A stretch of DNA of 64,000 nucleotides from Trichoderma breve (GCF_028502605.1 NC_079233.1:7006001-7070000), one strand, 5' to 3'; shown: positions 31,679 through 45,203, counted from the stretch's first letter. Notes: a model not told the origin generated them from the letters alone. Numbers and translations are program-made.

Positions 31679-34623
31679 GTTGATTGTTTTAAAGTTGCGC
31701 TTGATGACTATATGGCTTGTGCCGGATATTAAATGGCTTGATGGCTCTCAGAGGCTTCTTTTATAAATCTCCAAGTCAGTTGCTACTGAGACAATCTGGG
31801 CTTACAGGCGACCATTGTGAGAATTAAATAGCCGTCCATATCATCCTAGATCTTTTACATCATCTCAACATACTTACTCTCTAGAGAATCATTTTGAAGT
31901 GAGGCTGATTAATTTGCAAGTTCTTTGAAATCAGTTGACATACAAAAATGCATTTGTAAGAGGCCATTCATAATAGCTCACTCAAGCACAAGGCTAGCTT
32001 CTGCGAGCCTAATGTTCCACTTTTTAATATGGAATGTTGCGCAAAAAATTGCCCTGTTCGCTCTTATATTATTAGCCAGTGTCTGTTTGGGGTAGGGAGG
32101 CCCCAGAACAGCAACTCATTCACCCTTTGGCCAGTCGCATCACCACTTGCTCTCACAGCTCCATACTGTACTCGCCTGTACAACTACTACTCTACAGAAT
32201 CTCACGTAAGTACAACTATAGAGGCGCTACGGAACATTCTCCATACACGCGGTGCTTAGCGCAGGTATACTTGCTCAGTATTACGAAGCATCCATAACAA
32301 AATGTGATGGTAGCACAGGCTATATCCGTACAACACTCGGCTATACGTTTTATACCCCACTTCCCACTGTACTGGTGGTGCTAGGAATGGCGCAAGCCTC
32401 TCAAGATCAGTTATTTAGTCGCGGACCATCAAAATATTCCTTCATTTTCGGATGACCATATGTGAAATGTTGTCTGTCAACACCTATGGAGCCGTCTTTC
32501 CTTTGCTGCTTCCCCATGCCAACACCAAAAGCCTCCTTACTCCTGGCAATGACGAGCAGACTAACATCCATAGCTTCCGGTTACATCTGCGATTAGCCTC
32601 AGCACAACACACTTAGTAGATTATAATTAGACGCTACAGGCAGTATCCGGAACGGTTTACCCCCAATTACTGTACCTGATCAGAAAAAGCCACAACGATG
32701 AAGGTTGATCTAATCGGAAGGGCTAAATGACTTGTGATGAGTTTCGATAGCACACTTGGTGAGAGATCTTAGATCTGCAGCCGCGTCTAACCAGATAGCG
32801 TTGGAAATGTTGGTATGATGATCAGGAAAAGTGAAAAGCAAAAAATCGTTGCAAATTTACCTTCAGACTGGAAAGGGAGTATCAAGCTGGTAGATCAGAT
32901 TGCTCATATAATCTGCCACTAGCGGTACTTAGTTATGTGACGTTTCTATCCACGAGTACTGTTATGTACTTCGGATATCAGTAACTCTCACGCTTTGGAG
33001 TACAGAGACGGGCAAAAAGAGATGCCAAGATAATTGGTGAGGCCGAAATACTAATAATAGCAAAGACAATACGTAATAACATGCTGTTTACGGATTATAT
33101 TTAAGTAATGACCAATGTAATAATGTCATTGCGGCCGTAAGTTTGCGGCCGTGGTCAGGGAGTAAGACGGGATACAAAGAATAATTTGTCTCTGCCAGAA
33201 TATCCCACTACAAGTAAGAGCACAAAGCGAATATGCAGGAATTCCAGGGCCTCGACGTCTTGGTAAGCCATTATTCTCCCCAACGGACAGCACCCTTTAC
33301 CTATACTTTCTCATTGCAAGGTATATTGGCAGGGAAACGTTACAGCGCCCCATCAGGAACCTTACAATGGCCTAATACGATGCCTTGATATTTTCATAGT
33401 GGATTTCATTCTTGGAGACAAATTAAGCTTATACAATAAGATGTAAACTTTAAAAATTAGCATATAGAGACATCAAACTCCCTGCTTTGTGGACGAGGCT
33501 CGTGATAAAAAATGGGTACTAGGAATCCGCGCATCACTGGGATGGTTTTCTCCTGCTGACACTTAATATTTCTTCTAGTGACATGGATCATCTTGCCCAT
33601 ACGGCCATTTTGCGCTTCAGATGACAAACTGTAATGTTTACATCCCCGTAGACCGCCTACGGGCATATAAAGTATTGTTCATGTTTGTTGCCGAACATCA
33701 TTACAATACCCCCAACTAGTTTCACCCATGCATTTCGTTGCCGAAAGCCATCTATCCGCCTCTCCAAAAGATGCTCATTATCACCTAGACTCATAAAAAG
33801 GTGAATCATAAAATTCTCGGATTTACTGATGCGATGGAAGTAAGCGAAAAGAATCTTGAGCTAGTAATCAATCATAAAGATATTCTGCCTGACCCGTTAA
33901 CAGTCGCTTTGCTTGGTTTGCATCTAAAAAATTCGCTACGCCGAGAATTATATCCAATAACGTAGCCTTTGGGGTTCCGTAATGCCGAGATGCCAGGGTA
34001 ATGGCCAGCCAAATTAACGGCTTCGATGGCTTCACGAAGGTCACTTTGCGTGACAAATGTGAAGAGGCCCGGAGTATATATCAGGTAATTGTTTAAGATC
34101 ACGGCCTGTCGGCTGAGATCACGGTCGGTCTGTTGGGAGCCCAGTCATATGGCTGTCATCTTGCTAGCACTAAATGTGGTCTTATGGCCAGCGAAAGGCA
34201 TCAAAGCCGATGATCGGGTCATCATCTCCAGCAGCTATACCGAATCCTCTCTGAATCTCTTTTTCCGGGGGGTTTATCTGGTACAAATGAAGGATTTATT
34301 TGTCTGTCACAGGTTCTATCTCCCTCGTAATACTCTTGGCGCGTGTGTTCACGGGGCAGGAGAATAAGAATTGGCCGGCCCTCTGCATTATAAAAGTCGA
34401 GGTTGTTCCCTACGAGAATGAGGTTTTTTAGCAGCTCTCAGTTGAAAGCATATCTCATCAATTGCCAATATACTACTTCGAGGATTTGTCCTTTACGCTC
34501 CGCTATACTACTACCTTTTATCTTGTAAGCACCAAGATCCCCGCGCCTGTTCTTACCATATGAAGTCACATAAGACTAACATTCCGAGGCAGCATCGACC
34601 ATATTTACTTCTCGATTGCCACA
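31679..34623. other. Gene-free 2.9-kb region
   Basis: Contains promoters at both ends. In between are only short ORFs with no motif, start context or splicing pattern that I can support. A direct duplication, TTGCGGCCGT, occurs near 33130-33150. No transposase or tRNA was recognised. Confidence 0.45.
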
Positions 34624-35031
34624 ATGCAGCTATCCACCATTCGCGGCTTGCTTCTCGTTGTGATGGCTTCGTCAGCATATGCGGCAAGGACTGGCTGCAA
34701 CGATGGTGAGGTTGCTGTAGGAACGTCGCAGACTTGTGGCATCGGATCGCCAAGAGGAGGGCCAAGCTGTAATGACGTTCAAGCCGCTATTTATGCCAAC
34801 GACTGCGGTATCATCAATAGATCAGATCATGAGGACCCTTGTGCAGGAGGTCCGGGAAACCCAGGCGTCAAATGGATTCATCCTGGCACTGTTGGATGCA
34901 CAGCAGATGGTACTCCTTCACTCATCCAAACGGAGGGTGGGTTCTTTGGGAACTGCAGACGAGTGAACTCGAACTGTAGCCCAATTCCATTCGTCTTCCA
35001 ATTTGCATCTTGGTGCTGCCCCAGACTCTGA
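34624..35031 (+). CDS. Small secreted cysteine-rich protein
   Basis: Intronless 135-residue protein. Residues 1-20 form a signal peptide (MQLSTIRGLLLVVMASSAYA), followed by a mature chain of about 115 residues with ten Cys, ending in WCCPRL. An even number suggests up to five disulfides. Gly/Pro/Asn-rich stretches (GSPRGGPSC, CAGGPGNPGVKW) point to a compact extracellular fold. I do not recognise a family and see no hydrophobin spacing, LysM, KP4 or other named domain. It could be an effector-like, surface or competition protein. Its ATG context is good and the coding stretch is complete. It sits alone between gene-poor regions. Confidence 0.7.
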   Translation: MQLSTIRGLLLVVMASSAYAARTGCNDGEVAVGTSQTCGIGSPRGGPSCNDVQAAIYANDCGIINRSDHEDPCAGGPGNPGVKWIHPGTVGCTADGTPSLIQTEGGFFGNCRRVNSNCSPIPFVFQFASWCCPRL

Positions 35032-35479
35032 GGACTTGTTTGTTTGCCTGGGCGGAGAGATGTGAATCCAGTCTCGTTGGGGATTTGGACGCGCTTGAAC
35101 ATGGCAGACATTAGTTTTAAACTACTGCTTACTTTTCTATGTTTTTCTCTTTGGACTCGGCGACATTTGCCATACAAGATGTATATCGTTCTTACAAATG
35201 AAACTGAATTCTCGTAAATTACATCGACCCATTTTCTATAAGTAGCTGCAATCATTTTCTTGTACTGACATCTTTAGTCGATAGTCGTGTAGCGCATTCA
35301 AACTCTAGGTGTAGATTTTTCAACTAGACTAGTCCTATCATATGAAGTATGTTAAGCTATGTCAGACAAAATAGCTTTTATCCAACCAGCTGTTCCTTAA
35401 TTTTGGTATCTAGATCCGAGCATCTAAGCTAAGTGAGTATTGACGAGGTACGTTATGCCACTCCTCACGACTATTGCGT
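35032..35479. other. Convergent 3' intergenic region
   Basis: Spacer between the small secreted protein and the subtilase gene ends. Nothing else seen. Confidence 0.5.
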
Positions 35480-38305
35480 TTAATCAAGCAATCGAACAAT
35501 GGGGCCCAGATAAGTGTCATAATCCTCGGACTGAGTCTCGTCGCCACCCCATCTCAACACGCTGAAGAACCACCGGTAGTCACCGGAGCCAAGTGTAACA
35601 TTTGCACCGCTATCGGTTGTTACCGTGAAATTCTTGCCTTGGATATATACACTGCTCGATGGTTGCCAAAGCCCTTTAGTTATCCAGATGCTACCGTAGC
35701 TTGGCTTGCCAAACAGAGTCGAGTTAAGCTCATTGGTAGAGGGAAGGTATGTATAATTGGCAGGGACAGTGAAGTTGACAGCGTTGACGCGTGCTGTAAG
35801 GGTGGTGTTTGCTGGAACAATATCAGCTCTCAAAAGTGTCGTCCATCCCTGGACGGATAGGCTAAAAGCATATGACGCGGACAATTGTACAGCAGAAAAG
35901 CCATCATTGTAATTGCTGTTACCACTTTTGTCTGGGAATGACAGCCAGGGAAGGCCGGGGGACGTGGTTGTGGCTGCCAGGAAAAATATGTAGTCCATGT
36001 TATACGGCGAGTAGGCCGGACCAATGTATGGAATGCTGACATTCACCCCATTCTCTGGGACTATATCAATATAGCCCGAGAAGAGGGGCAACCGGGCTAT
36101 GCTGACGGCGAGACTTGGAGGAGTCAGGCGCAGAGAGATCTCTTTTGTCTCACCAGGTCCTAGCTCGAAGGTAGGGCTTGCAAACTCTACTGTTCCAAAA
36201 CTAGGAAGTTGGTTCACCTCGGGATAGCCAACTCTCTCATACACATATCCTGCTGGGCGATGGGCGAGATTATATGTTTGAGCGGTTTCCCCACTATTTT
36301 GGACAGTGAAATTGACTAAACCGAACGAAGTGCGGTTGTTGTCTGTAACGGCCAGCTGTCCAAGAGAAATATGTGTTGCTGATGTGATGGCATCGTAAAC
36401 ATTGACTAGGCCAGCTCCCTGCTGAGCGGTGGTTGCCAATATGCTTGTGTTCCATATCCAGGGAGTCGGTCTAGCTGTAGTCTGCAAAGAAACCAAGATC
36501 TCGTCAACAGATAATTGAGGGAACTGGGCCTTGACTAGTGCATAACAGCCGGCGATATATGGTGTTGCCATAGACGTTCCAGAGATGACGCCGTAGCTGC
36601 CAATACTCTCTGGGAATGTGGAAAGGATGTGGCCACCGGGAGCCACGATCTGTGGCTTGAGCTCAAATGTACGCCTAAGCGGTCCCCAGTTGCTATATCC
36701 ATCCACCATTCCACCCATGCTCATTGGAGGGTTGATGTAAGTCGAGTTATGAAAAAGTAACTTGTACTTCTTATATCCTCCAGCCTTAACGTAGTTGCTG
36801 TAAAACACATCTGAATCAGGTTCGATCACGGTAAATGGTTTAGTACTTCCGTTATTAAATCGGTAAGGCAAGATACCCTCGTAGTCTTTATAAAAGGGAT
36901 TTGTGCTGCTGTTGTAAAAGCCGAATAAGTATGGTGGGCTTGTGCTGCCGCAGCACACGATGTCTGTCAACGGACAGTTGCCTGAAACACTTAGAGCGAT
37001 GATGGTAGTGCTGAGGTTCCCTGATGTCTGAATATCCTTAAATATTGTAGGCCAATCGAACGACCCACATGAGCTACCCGTTAGGAAGTACACGTCAAGT
37101 CCAGCGGGAGGAGCCGAAATAGGATATATTGATGAATAATGGATCTCTGCACCGAATTCATCTGCCGCTGTATAGATGAGTGGGAAGTTCGAGTTAGCAA
37201 CTGAGCCAACCGAAATAATGCTTGTTAGTTCACTGGGGAGTGTCTCATGATAGAGGTTGTCTGCGTTCTGTGACTGGGATGCATCATTTCCCATGGCGAC
37301 AACAATAGCAATGCCAGCGTCTTTGATCTGTTGCGCGGCACTTGCTACAGGGTCATATGTTGGCAATGACCCAACCATTCCCTCAGGAAGAGACAAAGAC
37401 ATGCTGATAACATCAACGCCGTCATCCATGGCTTTGAGCATTGCCGCCAAAACAAGGTCACTCGAGCCACCTGGTCGCTCTCCTCCTGTACCACTGCAAC
37501 CGAAGATGCGATAGGCATACAAAGATGCTTCAGGGGCTACGCCAGTTACGGGGAAGCCGTCAGGAAGTTCCAATGGGTCCATGCCCAAGATTCCTAATGC
37601 CTGTTGTTAGATCATTGCCTGGTTGATGCGGTTCAGATATGTTCTGGTTGACAAACCTGCTACATGCGTCGCATGATCTGACTGGGAACAATCAGAGTAC
37701 GGGTCGCTGCTTTCAGCCAAGACTCCCGCGTCTGTAATAAAAGAGTAGCCCCCGGCAACCTTGTAACCAGGACCGAAACCTCCGCCGAGAGCTGGATGCT
37801 TATAATAAATGCCAGTATCAACAAAGGCAATCTTAACACCCTTTCCCTTGAAGCCCGCAGCATGAGCTTTGTCAACACCGCCCATTCGGAGAGTGAATCC
37901 CAAGTCTTCGGTAGTTTCTTCCCGACGTGCAATCGATGAGAATTCTCCTCGCTTTGTGAGTGCTGAAAGGTCTTCTGGAGAAGCTATCGAGCTGCTTTTA
38001 ATCGGTGGTAGCTCATATTGGACGATATCTGCAATGCCAATAACGCCTGGAATTGCTGAAAAGCTCGACTTTACAGCTTCCAAATCACTTCCATCAGATA
38101 CATCGACGGATATTCCAGTAAAAACTCCGCTCGTGTTGAAGGTGCGGCGGACGGTATAGTTGATACCACGGGCACTCTCGGTAAATGCATCAAGAGTCGT
38201 TGTCTTCTCATCCAGCTCGATGATGAAGGCTCCTCCGGCTTTTTCTTGGGCCCCCGCCACCAGGACGGCCGCCAGAGGAAGTAAAAGTGATTGTAGGAGG
38301 AGCAT
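35480..38305 (-). CDS. Secreted subtilisin-like serine protease (S8) with PA-type insert
   Basis: Spliced protein of 920 residues with one intron (37594-37656). It has a signal peptide (about 1-19), an I9-type propeptide (about 25-110) and dibasic sites LTKR (119) and IARR (128) suited to Kex2 processing. The catalytic domain has Asp163 (AFVDTGI), His211 (DHATHVAG), oxyanion Asn319 (AMGNDAS) and Ser557 (ISGTSMATP). A long insert between Asn and Ser resembles a protease-associated domain. After the catalytic domain comes an Fn3/DUF1034-like region of about 300 residues. This matches fungal minor extracellular (Vpr-like, pyrolysin-group) subtilases, which digest proteins outside the cell. The His motif has Ala in place of the usual Gly. 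Many N-glycosylation sites are present. Confidence 0.92.
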
Positions 38306-40928
38306 GGCCGAAACTCACAGCCAAGGCCAAGAACTAAGAGGATACTTGCTTGGCCAGCGAATCGCGGTTGGCATGCCAGTCTCAACCTTCTGAGCTCCAA
38401 TGGTTGTCTATATATACATTTCATACCGTCAACCTTACCTTTCCACGGATGTAAATATCTCATGAGCAACTACACAGTTGTAGGCAGCATCAATATGCCT
38501 ACGGTAGTTTTTCCCTGCCTGTATCTTCAACAGGCCAAAGGCCTGTTCTAACCAATTCAAGTGTAGACACTCAGTTGGATGGACCATTTTGGCAGCTGGA
38601 AAAGCTCTCAGGACCACAGGCCAGGTCGAGAACACAAAATGAAGAAGTGCCTGGCTTGAGTTGCTGTAATAGGAATGGTAGAGCCCAACCATTCAGAAGA
38701 ACTGGAAGGTTGAGTCCAAAAACGGTAGGATACAACATCTCTCAGGCGTTTGCCAAGGCGCGATATTTGGAGCGTGACATGGGTAAGACCAGGGTTACAT
38801 CCCAGCCAGATCCCAAAGTTTGCGATAAGTACCAATTAAAATGATAAGACCCTACGGAATAATTAGATGGAGATACGGAAGTGACCACACAATCGCAGAA
38901 GATAGGTGAAAGCGGGGGATTCTAAGATGAATTTTGTTGAATCTACCCTGTAAATACGAGAGTTTGCGTCAAAAGTTCAGGACTTGTGCATCAAGAAGAG
39001 GGGCTGGAATCCATCGATATCAGAAGCAAAAGAGGGGATGTCTACTTGCGAAGATACCAAGCAATTGTTTGTCGCAGCGGTAACGCCTGCGTTATGTCAG
39101 AATCTTCATTTAAGACGTTTTCGGAGATATCTAGGCCGAATACGCGACGCCTTTCGCACTGAGGCTTCTCTTCGAAAAGCTTCATATTTTGACTTGCGCA
39201 AACTGGTTTCTTTCAGACCCTACCTAATCCTTGGCGTAGTTTGTTTTCCGGAAATCTTCGAAATAGATTAACTGAAAATCTCCGCCAATATCCATCACAC
39301 TGCTACCTTGTCTGAGCATCCCTTGCTATTTCATCTTCCGAGACAGCAGAAAAGACGCAGAATGACAAGGATTCTAAGCAGCGCATCCAAGCTACAGCCT
39401 GTCACCATAACCCACCACTCTGACGTCAGGGCATGGCATACGGAGGATATCTCGGCTCAACAACCGGTAGTCATTGGCGCGATAGACGAAGGACAACTCC
39501 AAAGGGGCAGGTGCTGGAGCTTTCGCTTTACAACGGCATGCCTTATTGCATCGTTAGCTTTGCTTGAGCACAACTAGTTCGCTAAGTGTATCCTTTCTCG
39601 GTGCATTGTGGAGTGACAGTCGTCTTATTTGGTACTAGCTTTGACGAATGCGCGTAGAGAGAGATAGTGGCACAAGAGAGTCTTTTATTTGCGTGCCTGT
39701 GGCTTGTGGATCATCTGCAGTGTGATAGATTATCAATCAGTAGCGTTAATATTGGATGAGGGGGAAAGTTTTTATCACTTCTTCCGATGTAAAGAAAGCA
39801 TGTGACTTCATCTGAAGTTGGAAAGGATGAAGCTATACTGATTGACATAAAGATTTTACTTTAATATGGTAGACTACCACGGGCTTTGATATCACTGTAG
39901 TTGATGCATGTACGCTCCAAGCTAGAGCCAAGTTGAATGATCTATAACATGAAGAATCCGAAGTAGGACTCAAGGTCAGGAGGTCAACATCGAATACCTG
40001 CTCTATAATTACTTGGCATTGTTCTGATACTTTATAGCAATAGACGGAGCGACATGGGCAGTGCTGTATTCAGAAATGAAAGACGATATAGCTATCTGGC
40101 GTTTTCTCTTGGTATAATTACTGTGGGGAGAACTTCGAAAAGGCCCGTGTAGCGATAGGGCTAAGTTTCTTGAATTTGGCGTCCTAAATATGCTAGAACA
40201 CCAACGAGAGATCTGACATTGGATGCCTTACACTCAGCGTGACTTCCTCGTTAATGCTTTGAACAAAACTTTGGCCAGCCCGACCAGGTACTTGATGCCA
40301 TAAAGAAATTCCGGGCTACAAAAAGAAATTGTGCTCAAGAGCGGTCTTATGTGTTTATATTCTTTATTTACTCTTATGTGGAATAAAGAATCCTTCGGCC
40401 TACCTTTATCTCAAGAGCAGGGATCGGCGATATATAACGTCTAGTCTTCCCGTAAGCGCTAGCCGGCCCCCAGTTCTTTGGCGCCGACCTGGAAAATTGG
40501 GTCTATTTGATGCTAAATACCCCCGTAGTACAAGATGCCCGACGGAATGTACGCTTCCAACTTCTTGGATTGGTACGAGATTTGGTTCTCCAGTCTGACC
40601 CACACATTAATACTACTGAGCGTAGCAATCTGCCGTTGGTATACTGCAGGTACAGGAATGGATCATAGACTACAAACTACTCGGCGTAGTACGTTGTATT
40701 TTGGGACCAACGGTGGCGATCTTGGGTCCCAGCCCGTAAGTATACGGTGCACAATATACGGCATATACGGGGCATATACGGACATTAAATCGACAAAACG
40801 TACAGGGTAACGGATATAACATTGGTCAAATTGGAATTAAAATTACGTACGTATGACAACAAAGAGGGGGTCGGATATTCTAGGCTTTGCCAAAAATAAA
40901 CGTAAATTATAGCCTTGCAGCTTGATGA
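38306..40928. other. Gene-free 2.6-kb region
   Basis: Left part is the subtilase promoter. The remainder has only short ORFs without features, plus a TATACGG repeat near 40741. Nothing else could be supported. Confidence 0.45.
40741..40781. repeat. Four TATACGG copies
   Basis: TATACGG at 40741-40747, 40755-40761, 40764-40770 and 40775-40781, the last two or three within a CATATACGG unit. A small local repeat, function unknown. Confidence 0.6.
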
Positions 40929-41887
40929 TCAAGGCAACGACTTACTCCTCTTCACAAACTCCAAAGCGTATTCCAGCACTTCTTCCCATCCTTTCTCATT
41001 GACAATACCATGCTAAAACATCATTTGTTAGCAAAATTGCTTCCCATAGAAATGTGAATTCTCAACTGATGTAGATGTCTTGATAAGGAAGATATAGTTT
41101 CGTAAAATGGGTATCTTGGTTGAGTCAACATGATGATAAATATCCTTACCGAGCGGCCTTCGAATTCTTTGTACTCAACAAATCCACTCCCTTTCTGGTA
41201 TGCCTTGAGCTCTTTCTTCACCGTTTGTGGTGGCACAACATGATCCTTCGAGCCTGAAACCAGGAGTAATGGCGCACGATCACTTTTGTCAAAGCTCACG
41301 TGCAACACTCCCTTTGGATGCACGATACCACCGATGGCGCCTTGCCAGAGTACGTGGGCAATGCTAGGAATGGAGTACCTGTCATACAAAGCTTTGCTCT
41401 CTTCTTCTGACACCGTATTTCCAAAACAATAGCGAAATTCCGACTCCGAGATTTTGACGGTGCTTTCATAGTCAAAGGGATTAGATAGCACTGGCAGAGT
41501 GGCCCTCACCGTGCTGAGAGGCAGTGCAAAAACGCCGGCTGGGTTAGCTGGACAGATGGCGATACCGACAGATCCAAGGCCGCGAGAGAGAAGTATCTGC
41601 GCAAATAGTCCGCCAAAGCTATGGCCGATGATGATAGGCGGTTCTGGCAGACGTGTAATAATATCCGTGTAATGGTTGCAGATTTCATCGATACTCTTGT
41701 TTGCCATTGGCTTTGGGTCATCACGGATTTGTTGTGGTGTCCGGTCGTCGACACCGGGCCAGCCTGGGGCAAGAACTGTGTACCCTTTGCTTGTGAGATG
41801 ATCGATCCAATACTCCCAGGAGAGGGGGGTCATCCAAAGACCGTGGATGAGCACAATGGTGCCATTTGAGATATTGTCACTGGTCAT
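40929..41887 (-). CDS. Alpha/beta hydrolase
   Basis: Spliced protein of 273 residues with one 137-bp intron (41013-41149). It has an N-terminal oxyanion strand GTIVLIHGLWMTPLSWEYW, nucleophile elbow IIGHSFGGLFAQ (Ser), a late Asp candidate in LVSGSKDHVVPP, and catalytic His in EGRSHG, which is only completed by splicing. No signal peptide, so probably cytosolic. Related fungal and bacterial proteins are annotated as esterases, lipases or haloperoxidase-like hydrolases; the substrate is unknown. The intron is longer than others in the window but has a strong branch site (GCTAACAAA) close to the acceptor TTTTAG. Confidence 0.88.
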
Positions 41888-43056
41888 TCTGTGAATGTAA
41901 AGACCTAGAGCTCAATACTTATAACAAAGTGAAGTGATATTCGCTGAGAATCCTACCCGTGCAAACTATAGAGGAGTGAAAATCATGGGTGAACGTAGGG
42001 ATATATATCACCTGTGAGGTTAGTGGGGGGCTTACAGTTGGCACATCATTTTGGTTTGTCTCAATTCTCGTATAATAATCTCTCTTCGAACGGCTTCGAA
42101 TGCAATGGGTAGCAAGTACTCGATTTTGAAGAATGTCGCTTAGCAATGGGGTACACTTGAGAAATTAAATCCTTTAGGCTGATCTAGTCATCCATCAGGA
42201 ATGCCTAGGAGGAATATTAGTTCTCAAATAGGCCATTACATGTTACAATGCTACAAAACTAATAGAATGCGATCGTATGCGTTGTATTATACCTCGATAA
42301 CCCTACAAGTGTATTATTGGTCAGGTGGTGTAAACGTAAGACACTATCGCATGGGGGTGGCTGGATATGGGAGCACCACTGTATAGGCCCTTAGATAGAC
42401 AATACCTGGAGCACCTGGCTATTTTCCTTTGTCATTTTAATATTCACGTCAAAATAGAAGAGCCATAAACAATACATGGTGTAGTTAATATATGACCCCC
42501 GCATAGCCGGGCACTTGCATACGGTTATACGAGCCTTGCAGCGCACCTATGCAATCCTACTCAAACCCCACACACAATAATAATGAGACTGAGCTAGCTT
42601 CTCATCGATGTTATTCTCAGCCTTGATCATGATTCCTGGGACGTGCGGTAAGACCGCTTGGGTCAAATGAGCCCCCCTCTTTCGATCAATTTTTATTTGG
42701 AATCCTATATCCAATACTGTCATCAATCTCGTATATGAGTCACGCCATTCACACATTTTAAAGATACATTTTGCGCCCTTTTCTCTTCTCGGCTGTTTTC
42801 AATAGATTGAAGGAATAGTACCTAAGGTCCATGCACAAGATTTGTCCGTACTAATCTCGTATAAATGACAATACGTGAGTAGTTGAATGCATGATTAGTA
42901 AATATTTGAAGCTTGCAGAGTTATGATGTGGGACTAATCATCTTAAATTGGATAAATAAGCAGTTGTCTTTTTAAGTAAGTCTTTCCCGAGTTCGTAGTG
43001 TCGAAAATTTCACCTCAATTCTCTAACACTGTCAGATACCATCCAACTTACCGGTC
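41888..43056. other. Divergent intergenic region
   Basis: About 1.2 kb between two divergent genes, AT-rich, presumably with both promoters. No gene seen. Confidence 0.5.
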
Positions 43057-44389
43057 ATGAGCTCGCCTGGGAAACTTCACTTCCCGGAAAGTTTGTTTAC
43101 TTCGCGCCATGATGAGGCTACAGTTGTCCTTCGTCGTCTCATAGAAGACAACCACAAACAGAACAGACTGCTTTATAAAGAAGTCTTACACAATCATGTC
43201 CAACATGTGAGGATCATGATGAACTATACGGATAAGCTTAGCAACTAACTTTAAGTGTTCAGGGCTTGCTAGCCGCGTACTGCCTCGGAAGCAGCGGCGC
43301 ACGGTTAAGAGAATTATTTTCAGAGGAGATAAAGGAACTTGAATCGCGCGAAGAGTCAAAACGTGAAAAAATCACGACAGAACTTGTACTTGATGAACTC
43401 TTAGGACATAAAGAGTAAGTTATAATACGAGGGTGAAAAGAAAAACAATTAACATGTGTTTTAGAAATGAGCTGGATTTTATTATATATTTTGAAGAGCA
43501 ACGGTCCAGTTCTGGCGTCCACGTACAGGAAGCTTTGCAGTACTGGATTCTCGATCGGGGGAAAGAATTCTTACCAGCCTTCATTGGCGGCTATGCTCAC
43601 CCACTAATTATGTTCGCTGATGCAGTGGAGCTGGGTAGCTCGATGCTGGCTTTTGATGCCCTTGCTCTCACTGCCACAGACTGGAGCCCCCTAACAACCC
43701 TAGTCACTATGAATCTTCCACCACCGGAGACTTGCTCAAATTCCTTACTTGAGATACTCGACAAAATCCGGAACGATTCGTCCTTCGAACATGTCATTCC
43801 CAGCCCTGGCATTCAGCACATTGCAGAAATCCTCCATAATGGGCCCGCAACAGCTGCAATTATAAAATACCTTAGCATCGGCAACGAATACATCTCGAGA
43901 CCGGAGTTCAATCTCCAAGTCACAGGGGAAATGGTAGAGGTTGCTATCTATCTCCTCATGTGCACACATGTTCCTGGAGCACCGGCCTTTGACTTTTATC
44001 TGAACCATAATCTGACGTTTGTCAATTGCCTACATATTCTGCTACCCGTATTTGAACACGAAGATGCAAAGAAAACTTTGTTGCGGATGTATTGGCTACT
44101 AACTATCTTTGCATTTGTAACACAGGGGCGACCAGTGGTCAACACGGAATTGATTCAGTCGCGCGAGTCAAGGCCTTCAACTGCTGAATGGGAAGAATTA
44201 AAGAATGCTGCACTCAATTCGATTGGGACTTTGAACCCCAAAAGAATTTTTGATGCCCATTTCCTCAAGGCTGTCCATATTATGCATACATTCGGTCTGG
44301 TCATGGGAGATATGGAAGCTCTGATACTAGCAGCAGCACAAAAATTGGTGGGGGAGTTCAATAATTGGACTGGATTTGGATCTTCTTAG
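43057..44389 (+). CDS. Questin-oxidase-like (DUF4243) protein
   Basis: Spliced protein of 408 residues from three exons, with introns 43207-43262 and 43415-43464. The N-terminus has YKEVLHNHVQHGLLAAYCLG, which matches the conserved HNH..H and small-residue pattern of the family. FIGGYAHPLIMFADAVELGS matches the Gly-Gly-x-x-His-Pro segment. The C-terminal third is helical (FLKAVHIMHTFGLVMGDMEAL). Named members such as GedK and AflY catalyse Baeyer-Villiger-type ring opening of anthraquinone-derived intermediates in polyketide pathways. Here no polyketide synthase is visible in the window, so a role in a pathway encoded elsewhere, or a different substrate, is possible. Confidence is high for the family and low for the reaction. 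Confidence 0.8.
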
Positions 44390-45203
44390 TATACATAACA
44401 TCAAGAAGCTGAAGCATCGGCAATTCTTTGAGCTTATTTGTATTGTATATTGTTCCATGATCTCAATGGTAAGTGCGGTCTCTGTCTCGTGCAAGATCCA
44501 TATCATGGTCTTATAATAGAGACCGAGAAACCACTCGAAAAAAAAAAAATGTATTAGCATTTTGTTGATTGAAAGTTGCAAATCATAAACAATACTTCAA
44601 TAAAAATTACACATTTATAGTAATCCAGGCGAATAACTTCCCGTCTATCTCTATGTCTGGTAGCTGCATGGAAAGAAGATATGCAAACCCCTTGTTTAGC
44701 GTCTGTTTGCAGCCTTTCCTGCAATTTGATGGTTTCCAGAGTAGGCATATGTCATAGTAAGTCTGTCATTTCAATTGAGGAACTATCCAATTTGATGAAT
44801 AGGTATCGGTTATCCGGTAGGTGCGCGGCCTTTTTTGAACGAGACATGGGTAACCCTTCTTCCGGCCCTGCTTTATCTAAACAGAAGGATGCTGACTATG
44901 CTGCCGCATCCTTCAGTATCCTACTATTGTCTATGCATCAATCCTTCGGTAAAAGAGGCAACTCAGAATCATAAAGCAAATTACGGGGTATATGCACACC
45001 ATACGCAAAACAATAATTAATTGGGAAGTAAACTTCTATATGATTGGCTAGGCGCACTCAGTCGGAAAGATCGGCACTTTCTGTATGCTGCTCTCGTATA
45101 TTCGTCTAGACACGCATTAGCTTACTACATTTACTCTAATTAGCCTGAGCAACTACATGTAAGCTAGAATAAGACCGCTAATAAGAGCGGCCGAAATCTC
45201 ATT

